A stretch of DNA of 64,000 nt from Bryobacter sp. Lineage in GTDB: Bacteria > Acidobacteriota > Terriglobia > Bryobacterales > Bryobacteraceae. Of this stretch, positions 45,601 to 54,595 are shown piece by piece. The notes under the pieces were generated by a model. It saw only the letters and a program-made list of their open reading frames with translations, made no database searches and was not told the DNA's origin. Position 1 is the stretch's first letter. Each line of letters begins with the position of its first letter. The stretch spans positions 1 to 64,000 of the forward strand of contig JALHNI010000018.1 in NCBI GenBank assembly GCA_022843605.1. Reading direction: 5' to 3'. Made by a program: the position numbers and the translations under genes.

Positions 45601-48528
45601 CTAGAGGTGTAAGTTACTCAGGAGTGCCCGCGCCTTGGCGACCGAGACGGGATCGGTTTCAACTGAAGCGTAGAGCGTAAGGCACTGGCGCCACACGCCA
45701 GGCCAAAGCGTTTCCATATTGCGCCACAGAAGCGCCGGGTTGAGGCCTGGCTCCGACAAAGCCTGGGCAGCGATACGCTGCCTACCCGCAGCCACCAGCG
45801 CCTCCCAGAGGGAGACGGGCGGCAAGTATGCCGAGGGGATGATCGCGGAAGCCTGCTCGAGTAACTTACATGCACCGGAGTAGTCGTGCCGGGCAAAGGC
45901 GGCTTCACCCGCGATGACGGCGCGCGCATGCTCGAATACGGGAAAGCCTGTATTCGTGGGGACCTGCCGGAGTAAGTCACTCACTCTGGCGGGCAGTCGT
46001 ACCAGGCGATAGATGCGCGCAAGTTTCTGCAGGGTTGCCGGATTCGCGCGCGGACGAAGACACATATCCGCAAGGCGAATCGCCTCGTCAGGACTCCGTT
46101 CCGCCAGGATTGCGGCCAACGAAAGGGTGAGGTCGTCAACGAACTGATTCTGCCCCTCGCCACGTTGACGGGCAATCTCCTCCCGAAGAATCCTCATCGC
46201 CGGCTCAGGCTGATTCGCGTCCGCGTAGAGGGCGGCGCGCAGATGAACGCCGTTTGCCCGGGCACGAGGATCCTTCACCGATTGCAGTCCGGCCAAGGAA
46301 TTCAGGGCGTCGGCATAGGCACCGCGGCAAATACGGATGCGTGCCTCCAGGGAGATCAGCGCGCGGGGGTTATCGAGGGAACGAATCTCACCGAGCCACC
46401 GTTCGGCCCGGGCGAGATCGCCCCGGAGGAGCGCCAACTTACCGAGCGCCTCGGCAGTCGGGGCATACCGGCGCAGCTTAAAGCTATCTTCCCAGTTACG
46501 GGCGGCTTCGTCATCCCGCCCCAACCAGGTCAGCATGGCCGCGCGGTAGAAGAGGGGAACGTAGTCGGAGGGATGGCGGATCGCCCAAGCCTGGTAAACG
46601 GGCTCGGCGCGAAGAAAGTCACGAGTATCGTCGTAGAAGAGCGCTTCCATGCGAAAACGTTCCTGACTCGAAATGTTTCGGGCCTCGGCGGTAGCGATGG
46701 CCTGCTTCCAATAGTCGAAGCCTTCCGCCAGGCGGCTCTCGCTCACAAGCAGATCGGCCATCTCGCGAAGGGCGGAGACGAAACGCGGATCCATGCGCAG
46801 AGCGTCTTTGAGAAAGATCTCGGCCTGGCGGGTCTCGCCCTGGGCGCGGGCATCACGGGCCTGCCGGTAGGCTTGCAGTGCATCCCAACTCGAAGTGGTA
46901 ATGTCCGAGGTGGCGCGATTTTGCTTTTCAATCTCCGACGTTGGTTCGCCAACGCTCTCGCGGGCCCAGACCGCCACAGCCCGCAGTTCGGACATCAGGT
47001 CCTGTTCACCACCGGCGTTAAATTGCCGGGTCCAGTTTCGCGAGACTTCATCGGGACGGCTTCCGGGTTGTTCAATCCGCATGGACAGGACAAAAGCGGA
47101 GCCGAGTGCAGACAGGGATCCGTAGACCACCACCGTGCCGGGACCATGACGCAGCGCAACTTCACGGGCAATCTCGGGGCGCAAGTTACTGGCCGGAGCC
47201 GTGTGCCGCATCTGCGCCAGAAGAGTCTGCACTTGCCCCTCGTTGAGGACAGTAAATTGCGCGGATTGAGATAATTGGCTGCGGAGCACAGTAGTCAGGC
47301 CATCGAAACGAGGGTCCTCCGTAGCGTTGATGACGTCCGTCAAGTAAATCGACGAAACGCCCTGCGCCGGACCGTCCTGTTTCTGTACGCGTGTTCGCCA
47401 GTAAAAAGAGGACACGCCCGCCAAAGAAATTCCAGCGGCCGTAACCATATGGCGTCGGGTAAGGCGAATGCGACGGCGCGGGCCGGAACCACGAAGATGC
47501 TCGAGCACTTGCTGCGCGGAGGAGGGACGATGTTGGGGGTCGAGTTCCAGCGTCGCGGAAATCGTCCGGGACCAGTTGAGCGGCAGTTCAGGATTGAGTT
47601 TGCCCGGCGGCATCGGAACCTGCGTCAGCCGTTTCAGAGAACTGGCTACCGAGTCACCTTTGCCAAAGGGGCGGAGGCCGGTGGTGATCTCGTACAGCAA
47701 GAGGCCGAGGGCGTAGATATCCGTGCGTTCGGTAATCGCGCCGCGTTGTAACTGCTCGGGCGCCATGTAGTCCAACGTGCCCAGGACCTTGCCATCGGAG
47801 GTGAGCGCCGAACCATCGAAGGCGCCATCGAGACGCGCGAGGCCAAAATCCATGATGACCGCGCGACTCGGCGTGAGCATTACGTTAGACGGCTTGAGAT
47901 CGCGATGAACAATACCGGCTTGGTGGGCGGCGGCGAGTCCGTTGAGTAACTGCTCAACGATGGGTTGAGCCTCCGAGACGCTCAGCCGCCCAACACGCTG
48001 TAAGTGGGTCGCGAGGGTTTCACCCTCCACTAACTCCATGGTGAGAAAAAAAACATCGCCGGTCGGCGTGGAATGCCGGCCAAGATCGAAGAGGCGGCAT
48101 ACGTTGGGATGGGTGACTTTGCGGGCCAACTGGAGTTCACGGCGAAAACGCAACGTTGCCACGGAGTCGCCAAGCAGATCGGCGTGCAGCACCTTGACGG
48201 CGACTTGTTCCTCCAGTTCGATGTCGAGCGCGGCGTAAACCTCGCCCATGCCGCCACGGCCGATCAGCCGGAGAAGTTCGAAGCGATTTGCCAAACGGTC
48301 TCCAGGCGCAAACTGCGACCGGGGGCCAGCGCGAAGCTCGTTGACGAGTCCCGGCGACACAGCGAGGAAGTCGCCCGCCATAAGGTCCTGCTCAATGAGT
48401 TTTTCTACCTCGACGCGAACTTCGTGCTCAACGGACTGGGCGGCGAGAAAGCTGGCGCGCGCCTCAGGCGGCTGGTCAAGACAGCGCTCGAAAAGATCAC
48501 GGACCCGTGACCAACGGTCCGCCGTCAC
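45601..48528 (-). CDS. Ser/Thr protein kinase with TPR sensor region
   Basis: A 975-residue membrane kinase. Residues about 80-350 are a Hanks-type kinase with Gly loop LIGRGGMGEVY, Lys112, HRDLKPSN (Asp210), DFG at 227-229 and MAPEQ. A transmembrane helix follows near 360-380 (HMVTAAGISLAGVSSFYW). The large outer part has an adenylate-cyclase/TolB-N-like domain and TPR-type repeats (ARAQGETRQAEIFLKDALRMD). The GTG start overlaps the sigma factor stop by four bases (GTGA), so kinase and sigma factor are coupled. It probably phosphorylates the ECF sigma factor or a partner and controls the tyrosinase operon. Confidence 0.9.
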   Translation of the reverse strand: MTADRWSRVRDLFERCLDQPPEARASFLAAQSVEHEVRVEVEKLIEQDLMAGDFLAVSPGLVNELRAGPRSQFAPGDRLANRFELLRLIGRGGMGEVYAALDIELEEQVAVKVLHADLLGDSVATLRFRRELQLARKVTHPNVCRLFDLGRHSTPTGDVFFLTMELVEGETLATHLQRVGRLSVSEAQPIVEQLLNGLAAAHQAGIVHRDLKPSNVMLTPSRAVIMDFGLARLDGAFDGSALTSDGKVLGTLDYMAPEQLQRGAITERTDIYALGLLLYEITTGLRPFGKGDSVASSLKRLTQVPMPPGKLNPELPLNWSRTISATLELDPQHRPSSAQQVLEHLRGSGPRRRIRLTRRHMVTAAGISLAGVSSFYWRTRVQKQDGPAQGVSSIYLTDVINATEDPRFDGLTTVLRSQLSQSAQFTVLNEGQVQTLLAQMRHTAPASNLRPEIAREVALRHGPGTVVVYGSLSALGSAFVLSMRIEQPGSRPDEVSRNWTRQFNAGGEQDLMSELRAVAVWARESVGEPTSEIEKQNRATSDITTSSWDALQAYRQARDARAQGETRQAEIFLKDALRMDPRFVSALREMADLLVSESRLAEGFDYWKQAIATAEARNISSQERFRMEALFYDDTRDFLRAEPVYQAWAIRHPSDYVPLFYRAAMLTWLGRDDEAARNWEDSFKLRRYAPTAEALGKLALLRGDLARAERWLGEIRSLDNPRALISLEARIRICRGAYADALNSLAGLQSVKDPRARANGVHLRAALYADANQPEPAMRILREEIARQRGEGQNQFVDDLTLSLAAILAERSPDEAIRLADMCLRPRANPATLQKLARIYRLVRLPARVSDLLRQVPTNTGFPVFEHARAVIAGEAAFARHDYSGACKLLEQASAIIPSAYLPPVSLWEALVAAGRQRIAAQALSEPGLNPALLWRNMETLWPGVWRQCLTLYASVETDPVSVAKARALLSNLHL

Positions 48529-49115
48529 GACGCCAGTTCACCGAACAGCCAGGCCCGTGCGATCAGCCAGTCTCGCTTTACGGTCCGCTGGGAGATCTGG
48601 AGGCACTCGGCCACCTCATCTTCGGTCATCCCCCCGAAGAATCGCATCTCGACGACTTTGGCGGGGCGCGGAGCAAAGGCAGCCAGGCGCGTTAGGGCTT
48701 CATCGAGATCGTCGATGCGGGCGCATCGCTGGGGTCCAAGGACCACGACGTCATCAAGATTCAAGGGGATTACGCCGGCGCCGCGCTTGTCGGCGCGATG
48801 CAGCCGCGCATGGTCAGTGAGAATGCGGCGCATCAGTTGAGCGGCCATCGCGAAAAAGTGCGAACGGTTGCGCCAGTTCGGATCCTGCTGGCCAGCCAGC
48901 TTCAGATAGGCCTCATGCACCAATGCCGTGGCCTGGAGCGTGTGACCCTGCCGTTCACGACGGAGATAGCCAGCCGCCAGCCGCTTCAGCTCAGTGTAGA
49001 CATGGGGAATTAGCTCCGATTCAGCGTTCTTGTCGCCGGACGCCAAGCGGACCAGCAGGGCGGTGATTTCGCCGGGAGCAACCATGGCTGAGTTGTATTG
49101 TGACATGGGCTTCAT
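48525..49115 (-). CDS. ECF-type RNA polymerase sigma factor
   Basis: A 196-residue sigma factor of the Acidobacteria/Planctomycetes ECF type linked to Ser/Thr kinases. Region 2 includes VYTELKRLAAGYLRRER and ATALVHEAYLKLAG; region 4 is FAPRPAKVVEMRFFGGMTEDEVAECLQISQRTVKRDW, the helix-turn-helix. It directs RNA polymerase to a small regulon, probably including the divergent promoter. ATG codons at 49115, 49106 and 49085 are all possible starts; none has a clear ribosome site. It overlaps the kinase start, so activity is probably set by phosphorylation rather than by an anti-sigma factor. Confidence 0.9.
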   Translation of the reverse strand: MKPMSQYNSAMVAPGEITALLVRLASGDKNAESELIPHVYTELKRLAAGYLRRERQGHTLQATALVHEAYLKLAGQQDPNWRNRSHFFAMAAQLMRRILTDHARLHRADKRGAGVIPLNLDDVVVLGPQRCARIDDLDEALTRLAAFAPRPAKVVEMRFFGGMTEDEVAECLQISQRTVKRDWLIARAWLFGELAS

Positions 49116-49140
49116 GGGTGACGTCTGGAGCAGGGACGCT

Positions 49141-49149
49141 TGTTACACT
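49141..49149 (+). promoter_or_regulatory. Extended -10 box (TGT-TACACT), leaderless geometry
   Basis: TGT precedes TACACT, which ends eight bases before the GTG at 49158. No Shine-Dalgarno is present. Confidence 0.5.
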
Positions 49150-49157
49150 GAGCACCG

Positions 49158-49934
49158 GTGGGCAACGCAGAAGTTCTGATTCTTGGTTGTGGCTATACGG
49201 GCAGCCGGGTGGCGGCGCGTCTGCATGCCGACGGGGTGAACACAACGGCGATCCGGCGAGCGAACATCGACTTTACGGAGGACGGAGCGTTAAAAAAATT
49301 GGCGGCGTTGGCGATGCCCGGCTGCACGGTGCTGCATTCCATCCCTTCACTACCGGGGGCGGCGGATGCGCATTTGCTGGACGCACTCCACGGTCAGGCA
49401 AGGCGCGTGGTGTATCTTTCGACGACCGGCGTCTACGGCGCGGCGGAAGAAGTGAACGAGGGGACGGCCGTCGCACCGCGCAACCCACGGGAAAAGGCGC
49501 GGGTGGAAACGGAGCGCGCCGTGGCCGGCGGACCCTGGGAAAGCCTGATCTTGCGGCCAGCGGCGATCTACGGCCCGGGCCGGGGCGTGCATGTTTCCAT
49601 GGCCGAGGGACGCTATAGTCTGATGGGCGACGGCGGAAACTTCATCAGCCGGATCCACGTTGACGACCTCGCGGCGATTGCGTACGCGGGGTTGAGTTCC
49701 GCGCTAACCGGCGCCTATCCGGTAGCCGACGAACATCCCTGTCCCGCGCGGGAGATTGCTGAGTTTTGTGCGGCCCAGTTCGGCTGGCCGATGCCACCCA
49801 GCGTGAGCGAAGCGGAAACACCGTCGACGCGACGGACCAACCGGCGCGTCGACGGCCGGACAATTTGCAAGCTCCTTGGAGTCCAGCTTCGCTATCCCTC
49901 CTATCGCGAGGGAATCGCCCAGGCGATGGCCTAG
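49158..49934 (+). CDS. NAD(P)-dependent SDR epimerase/dehydratase-like protein
   Basis: A 258-residue extended SDR protein of the YeeZ-like group. The N-terminal GCGYTGSRVA is a variant GxxGxxG dinucleotide-binding loop. YLSTTGVYGAAEE carries the SDR Tyr in an atypical STTGVYG context, and LRPAAIYGPG is the following conserved strand. FISRIHVDDLA is also typical. Many members of this group lack dehydrogenase activity on known sugars, so the substrate is unknown. The GTG start at 49158 has no ribosome site but a TGT-TACACT box eight bases upstream. The stop overlaps the convergent gene by four bases (CTAG). Confidence 0.82.
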   Translation: MGNAEVLILGCGYTGSRVAARLHADGVNTTAIRRANIDFTEDGALKKLAALAMPGCTVLHSIPSLPGAADAHLLDALHGQARRVVYLSTTGVYGAAEEVNEGTAVAPRNPREKARVETERAVAGGPWESLILRPAAIYGPGRGVHVSMAEGRYSLMGDGGNFISRIHVDDLAAIAYAGLSSALTGAYPVADEHPCPAREIAEFCAAQFGWPMPPSVSEAETPSTRRTNRRVDGRTICKLLGVQLRYPSYREGIAQAMA

Positions 49935-51751
49935 GGCTTCCAGCGCACAACGATGCGGTAGAGTGCCGAGCCCCGGGAGCTGTCTTCAATCTCCAGCCGC
50001 CCCGGGCCGGCCATCCGGACTTTGCCGCGGCCCTCGCGTTTTTCAAACTCGAAGCTGGAGCCGTCGGCCGGGGCGCCGTCGCAACTGACTTTGCGTTCTT
50101 CCACCGGTGAGCCCGCCAGGGTTTCCACTTTGGGCCCACCGTTGAACGTGACAGCGGCGGCACCGTCCACCACGATGTCCAGTTCACAGGCGCCCGTGAA
50201 CGAGGTGGCGACGATCGCGGCCGGCGAGGTGGCAGAAACGGTGGCGGGAGAAACGAAGGATGAGGGCGGGGCGGTGACAGGAGCCGCAGCCACCACTGGA
50301 GCCGGACTGTCTCCAATGCCGAGATAGGGGTTGTAAACGTAGTTTAAAGACACGGGCTTGTCGGCGGGAAAGGTAAGATTCTTCGAGACGGCGTAGGCCG
50401 GGTCCGTCGCCCATTGGCCCGTGGCAAGAATCTTTCTGCGCTGAGTGGCCATATCGTGCCAGCCCCAGAAAGGCTTGGCTTTATCGGCGCCGAACTTCAC
50501 ACCGAGGAACGATCCGCCGACGGAAGATACTTTCATACCGGGGCGGCCGCCAAAAGGCTTGTATTCATAGAAGGCGCTGAAGGCCTTGCCACTCTTTTCC
50601 TGGGCGCGCGACCACCAGTGGTCGTAGATCGGAAGTAACTCGTAGGAGACGTCCTTATCCATGGCGTAACGCGGACGGTCAGCGCGGCCCCGATAGGTAT
50701 AAGTAATCCCGGTACCAGACTTCCAGATGAGTTTCTCGGCGTCGAAGAAGCTCTTCTTGTCGCCCCCGCCGAGCGCGCCATGGCCGCCGGCCTCCAGAAA
50801 CACCACGGGATGTGAGCCGCCCTGTAGGTAAATCTTCGCTTCGATGTTATGGGCGCCCCTGCGAATCGCGCTGTCGGCCGTATAGGAGTAGACGTTGTTG
50901 TGTGCCAACGCCTCCATGGCTTCCAGAGTGCCGAACTCGCCATTGCCCTTCCGAATCGTCATGACGACGCCTTCATTGTCGTTCTCGTGGCACGTTCCAA
51001 CGACGCAGTTGTCGGAATAGTCACGAGCATGGAAGAAGTTGTAGATCAGAAACCAGTGGGTTTCGCTCTCGATGGTGGCGTAGTAGACGTAAGCCTGCGA
51101 TGAGCCTTCCTCGAGATTGTCCCAGTTATTGGCGCCATCCCAATCGTTGTCATAGTCGAAGCGACGAAGGGCGTCGGACTGCCATTCCCACCAGGTTTCC
51201 TGGGCCACGTGAGGTGCATAGTGTTCGGCGAGCCTGCGGTAAGGGTCGGTGGATGGGGCCTCAGGCGGGAAAGTCGTCTTTTCCGCCTTGGCCGCGGTTT
51301 CGGGCGCGGCAGCGTCCACGGTAATCTCAAGCTTTTCGCGAACGCTACCGATGGACACTTCCACACGGTAGGTGCCGGGTTTCTCCGGTGCCACGTACAT
51401 CATGGAATCCTTCACCACGTACTGGGAAGAGACCGAGGAAAATATCCTGGCAAAGGTCGACCCCGCAGTCTCCAGGTAGCCTTCGCTGTCGGTGCCCTGA
51501 TAGCGGAAAGGCTTGGAGATCCAGCCTCCATCGTTTGGGAAGACAGCAGCATTCCAGTCTGCTTTGCGCAGACGGCCGGTCGCTTTAGTCCCCGCGTTAT
51601 CCACTTCGCCATAGACCTTTACTTGGATTACGGCGGAGGCCATCGGCCGCAAACGCGCACCGGGCTCAATCTTGAGTTCGAGTCTGGTGACGGTCTGGGC
51701 CAGCAGACTGCCGCCCATTGCCAAGGAGATCGCCCAGTGTGTATATCTCAC
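49931..51751 (-). CDS. Secreted Vps62-like (DUF946-type) protein
   Basis: A 606-residue exported protein starting at GTG 51751 with a short signal (ISLAMGGSLLAQ). Residues about 20-150 are an Ig-like domain (GTYRVEVSIGSVREKLEITV). Residues about 165-420 resemble the Vps62/DUF946 family: LAEHYAPHVAQETWWEWQ, ETHWFLIYNFFHARDYSD, HENDNEGVVMTIRKG, VVFLEAGGHG. The last 130 residues, after a low-complexity Thr/Ala/Pro linker, are a small beta domain. No catalytic site is known in this family. It may be an adhesin or toxin-like protein; function unknown. Confidence 0.65.
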   Translation of the reverse strand: MRYTHWAISLAMGGSLLAQTVTRLELKIEPGARLRPMASAVIQVKVYGEVDNAGTKATGRLRKADWNAAVFPNDGGWISKPFRYQGTDSEGYLETAGSTFARIFSSVSSQYVVKDSMMYVAPEKPGTYRVEVSIGSVREKLEITVDAAAPETAAKAEKTTFPPEAPSTDPYRRLAEHYAPHVAQETWWEWQSDALRRFDYDNDWDGANNWDNLEEGSSQAYVYYATIESETHWFLIYNFFHARDYSDNCVVGTCHENDNEGVVMTIRKGNGEFGTLEAMEALAHNNVYSYTADSAIRRGAHNIEAKIYLQGGSHPVVFLEAGGHGALGGGDKKSFFDAEKLIWKSGTGITYTYRGRADRPRYAMDKDVSYELLPIYDHWWSRAQEKSGKAFSAFYEYKPFGGRPGMKVSSVGGSFLGVKFGADKAKPFWGWHDMATQRRKILATGQWATDPAYAVSKNLTFPADKPVSLNYVYNPYLGIGDSPAPVVAAAPVTAPPSSFVSPATVSATSPAAIVATSFTGACELDIVVDGAAAVTFNGGPKVETLAGSPVEERKVSCDGAPADGSSFEFEKREGRGKVRMAGPGRLEIEDSSRGSALYRIVVRWKP

Positions 51752-51783
51752 ATGAAATATTATTTATGATTCGAGGGGGCGGA

Positions 51784-51789
51784 TACAAT
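51784..51789 (+). promoter_or_regulatory. Candidate -10 box (TACAAT), leaderless geometry
   Basis: TACAAT ends seven bases before the ATG at 51797, in a 45-base AT-rich divergent gap. The nearby TAATAT on the minus strand at 51757-51762 ends five bases before the opposite GTG at 51751. Confidence 0.5.
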
Positions 51790-51796
51790 CTGGGGT

Positions 51797-53863
51797 ATGG
51801 TATTTTTTCGGTCCTACCGTGCCAAACTGCAGGGCGTGTTCCTGCTACTCGGGTCGGTGGCGATCGCGCTGACGGGTTGGGAAAGCTCAGCCGGCGCGAC
51901 GGCGGCGCTGCGTCAGGCCACATACGAGCGGCTGACGGCGATCCGTCAAACGCGTTGCCGGCAGGTGGAACGATACTTCCAGGACTTAGGCACGCATGTC
52001 CTGGCCCTGTCGTCCGATGAAGCGGCAATGCGGGCGCTGGAAGAGTTTCGCGCGGCCTGGCCCTTGCTGCCGCAGGTGGAGGTTACCGCCCAAGGCAAGC
52101 TTCGAGAGCACTATCGGCAGTTGGGAACCAAGGCTAATGAATGGTTTCCGGAGGACCGGCGCACGGTGACGCTGCAGGACTGGTTCATTGCGGCGAACCC
52201 TCACCCGGCCGGAGCGAAGGACCGGATGCTGGAAGCGCCTGGGCTCTACGGTGCGGTACATGCTCGCTACCACCCCACGTTCCATCGGTATCAGTCAGCT
52301 TTTGGCCTCTATGACATTTTCCTGGTGGATGCCGCGGACAGCCGGGTGCTTTACACGGTGTCAAAAGAGATTGACTTGGGGGTACGGCTAAGCGAGCATC
52401 CCTACCGGAATTCCGCGCTCGGTGAGGTGTTTGCGAAAGCCATGGCGCTCTCCGAACCGGAACAATTTGTGCTGCGAGACTATGAGCCCTACCTGCCGTC
52501 GGATTCGGCGCCGGCGGCTTTTGTGGCCGCGCCGGTGTGGCGCGCGGGAGGGAAGACGGGCGTTCTGGTAATGCAGGTGTCCATCCAGGAAGTGAATCGG
52601 GTGATGACGGCCGACGAAAACTGGCAATCAGAAGGCTTGGGCCGCACCGGGCAGGCCTACATCGTGGGACCGGACAACATGCTGCGCAGCGACATGCGCC
52701 GGCGAATCGAGCAGCCGGAACAGTATTCGGCCGAATTGCTGCGGGCCGGAACGCCGCCGGACGTGGTGGACGAAGTGAAACGTCATGGAACGGCGGTGCT
52801 TCGGCTGCCGGTTGCGCCGGAGGCGGCCCGCAACCGGGCAGCGGCGGCGGGCACAGGATCGGGCGTCGACGCGCTGGGAACACCGGTGCTTCGGTCGCAC
52901 GCGCGGTTGAACGTGCCGGGTCTCGATTGGTCCGTGATGGCCGAAATCGAGGAGGAAGAAGCCTTTGCTCCGGTGCGCTCGTTGCGCAACCGGATTCTGG
53001 GGATCGGCACGCTGATTGCCGCAGGCTTTTGGCTGGCGGCGGCGTGGATGGCGAGGTCCGTCACCCGGCCGGTACTGGCCTTGGCGGAAGGGGCAGAACG
53101 GCTGGGTCAGCGGGACTTCTCCACTCGTTTGCCGGTAAGTTCCGACGATGAGATCGGCCAACTCGCAGCTTCCTTCAATCGCATGGCTGAGAAACTGGAG
53201 CGGACGACGGTCTCCAACGAAGAACTGGAGCGCCTAGCGGGACGGCTGATCAAGGCCCAAGAGGACGAGCGGAGCCGCATCGCACGCGAGTTACACGACG
53301 ACCTGACGCAGCGCCTGGCGGTGGTGGCGATTGAGGCGGGACGGCTGGAACAATCGCCGGAAGGTCAGCGCGAGGGCCTGGCGAGGATCAAGCAGCAAAT
53401 GGCGCAGCTATCGGACACGGTGCATGGAATGTCGCGAAGCCTACATCCCGCCATGTTGGATGACTTGGGCTTGACGGCTGCCATTGAGGCCGAGTGCCGG
53501 GCATTCTTTGAACGCGGCGGCGCGCCGGTAGACGTCGAGACGGATGGCCATTGCGACGGCTTGCAGAAGGCGACCCAACTCGCGCTCTACCGGATCGTGC
53601 AGGAAGGTTTGCGCAACGTACAGAAGCACGCGGAGGCCGAGAGGGTACAGATCCTGCTACAACGCACAGCGGACGAAGTGCACTTGTCGATTCGGGATAA
53701 CGGGCGCGGCTTCAACCGGGCAGATCCGGCGTGGCGCGCCGGCTTGGGGCTGGCGAGCATGGAAGAACGGGCCCGTTGGCTGGGAGGCCGCTTCGCCGTG
53801 GAGTCCGCCCCGAGAGAAGGCACACGAATCGACGTGTGGCTGCCCCTCCTCCAGGCCGCTTGA
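51797..53863 (+). CDS. Cache-domain sensor kinase, NarL/DesK type
   Basis: A 688-residue membrane kinase. Helix 1 (about 10-30) and helix 2 (about 395-415) bracket a large outer domain with a dCache-like fold (FGLYDIFLVDAADSRVLYTV, GRTGQAYIVGPDNMLRSD). HAMP follows (VTRPVLALAEGAERLGQRDFSTRLPV). The HisKA_3 phosphoacceptor is His500 in IARELHDDLTQRL, with an ATPase marked by LRNVQKHAEA and IRDNGRGF. It signals to the NarL-type regulator encoded 15 bases downstream. The TGA stop codon of this gene is also the TGn of the regulator's extended -10 box. Confidence 0.92.
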   Translation: MVFFRSYRAKLQGVFLLLGSVAIALTGWESSAGATAALRQATYERLTAIRQTRCRQVERYFQDLGTHVLALSSDEAAMRALEEFRAAWPLLPQVEVTAQGKLREHYRQLGTKANEWFPEDRRTVTLQDWFIAANPHPAGAKDRMLEAPGLYGAVHARYHPTFHRYQSAFGLYDIFLVDAADSRVLYTVSKEIDLGVRLSEHPYRNSALGEVFAKAMALSEPEQFVLRDYEPYLPSDSAPAAFVAAPVWRAGGKTGVLVMQVSIQEVNRVMTADENWQSEGLGRTGQAYIVGPDNMLRSDMRRRIEQPEQYSAELLRAGTPPDVVDEVKRHGTAVLRLPVAPEAARNRAAAAGTGSGVDALGTPVLRSHARLNVPGLDWSVMAEIEEEEAFAPVRSLRNRILGIGTLIAAGFWLAAAWMARSVTRPVLALAEGAERLGQRDFSTRLPVSSDDEIGQLAASFNRMAEKLERTTVSNEELERLAGRLIKAQEDERSRIARELHDDLTQRLAVVAIEAGRLEQSPEGQREGLARIKQQMAQLSDTVHGMSRSLHPAMLDDLGLTAAIEAECRAFFERGGAPVDVETDGHCDGLQKATQLALYRIVQEGLRNVQKHAEAERVQILLQRTADEVHLSIRDNGRGFNRADPAWRAGLGLASMEERARWLGGRFAVESAPREGTRIDVWLPLLQAA

Positions 53864-53869
53864 TATTCT
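53861..53869 (+). promoter_or_regulatory. Extended -10 box (TGA-TATTCT) overlapping a stop codon
   Basis: The kinase stop TGA at 53861-53863 doubles as the TGn element in front of TATTCT, which ends nine bases before the ATG at 53879. The regulator may thus have its own promoter. Alternatively GGGGCC serves as a weak ribosome site. Confidence 0.4.
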
Positions 53870-53878
53870 GGGGCCAGC

Positions 53879-54529
53879 ATGCCAACTTCCCGCCCACGCA
53901 TACTGCTTGCTGACGATCACCAAATTGTCGTTGACGGCTTGCGCAGTCTGCTGGACGGCGAGTTCGAGTTGGCGGGAGTGGCGGCAAACGGGCTCGAAAT
54001 GATCGAACAGGCGCGGGTGCTCAACCCCGACGTGATTGTGGCCGATGTCTCGATGCCACTATTGAACGGAATCGACGCCGTGCGCAAACTGCGGGAGGAA
54101 GGGTCAACGGCGAAAGTGATCTTTCTGACGATGCACCCGGACGTCACCTACCTTTCGCGCGCACTGGAAGCGGGGGCGTCGGCGTATGTGTTGAAGCACG
54201 CCGCATCGGACGAACTGGTGACGGCCATCCGGCAGGTGTTGCGGGGCGGAACGTTCGTATCGCCCCAACTGCGGGCGCCGTCGGTGGAGCAACTTCTGGA
54301 CCAGACTCGGCGGCATGTGAAACAAACCATTGAACTGACATCGCGCCAACGGGACGTGCTGCAATTGCTGGCGGAAGGCAAGTCGGCCAAAGAGATCGGG
54401 GCGGTGCTGGACATCTCTCCTCGGACGGTGGAAACCCACAAGTATAAGATGATGGACGACTTAGGCGTGAAAACAACGGCGCAGTTGGTGCAGCATGCCA
54501 TCAAGCTGGGCCTGGTGGCGGGCGCATAA
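53879..54529 (+). CDS. NarL/FixJ-family response regulator
   Basis: A 216-residue regulator. The receiver has the Asp12-Asp13 pair, phosphoacceptor Asp56 in VIVADVSMPLLNGIDAV, and Lys in AYVLKHA. The C-terminal LuxR-type helix-turn-helix is LTSRQRDVLQLLAEGKSAKEIGAVLDISPRTVETHK. It pairs with the sensor kinase just upstream. Targets are unknown; the small secreted protein encoded 66 bases downstream is a candidate. Confidence 0.93.
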   Translation: MPTSRPRILLADDHQIVVDGLRSLLDGEFELAGVAANGLEMIEQARVLNPDVIVADVSMPLLNGIDAVRKLREEGSTAKVIFLTMHPDVTYLSRALEAGASAYVLKHAASDELVTAIRQVLRGGTFVSPQLRAPSVEQLLDQTRRHVKQTIELTSRQRDVLQLLAEGKSAKEIGAVLDISPRTVETHKYKMMDDLGVKTTAQLVQHAIKLGLVAGA

Positions 54530-54595
54530 CCAGTAATTTTTCGGATGTTGAGCGAACGGCCACGTGCGGCCTAATGGGTTCAGGAGATAGAAACC

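Noticed and set aside
46165..47274. A 369-residue plus-strand frame across the kinase gene
   Set aside because: Antisense shadow with no recognisable motifs or ribosome site.
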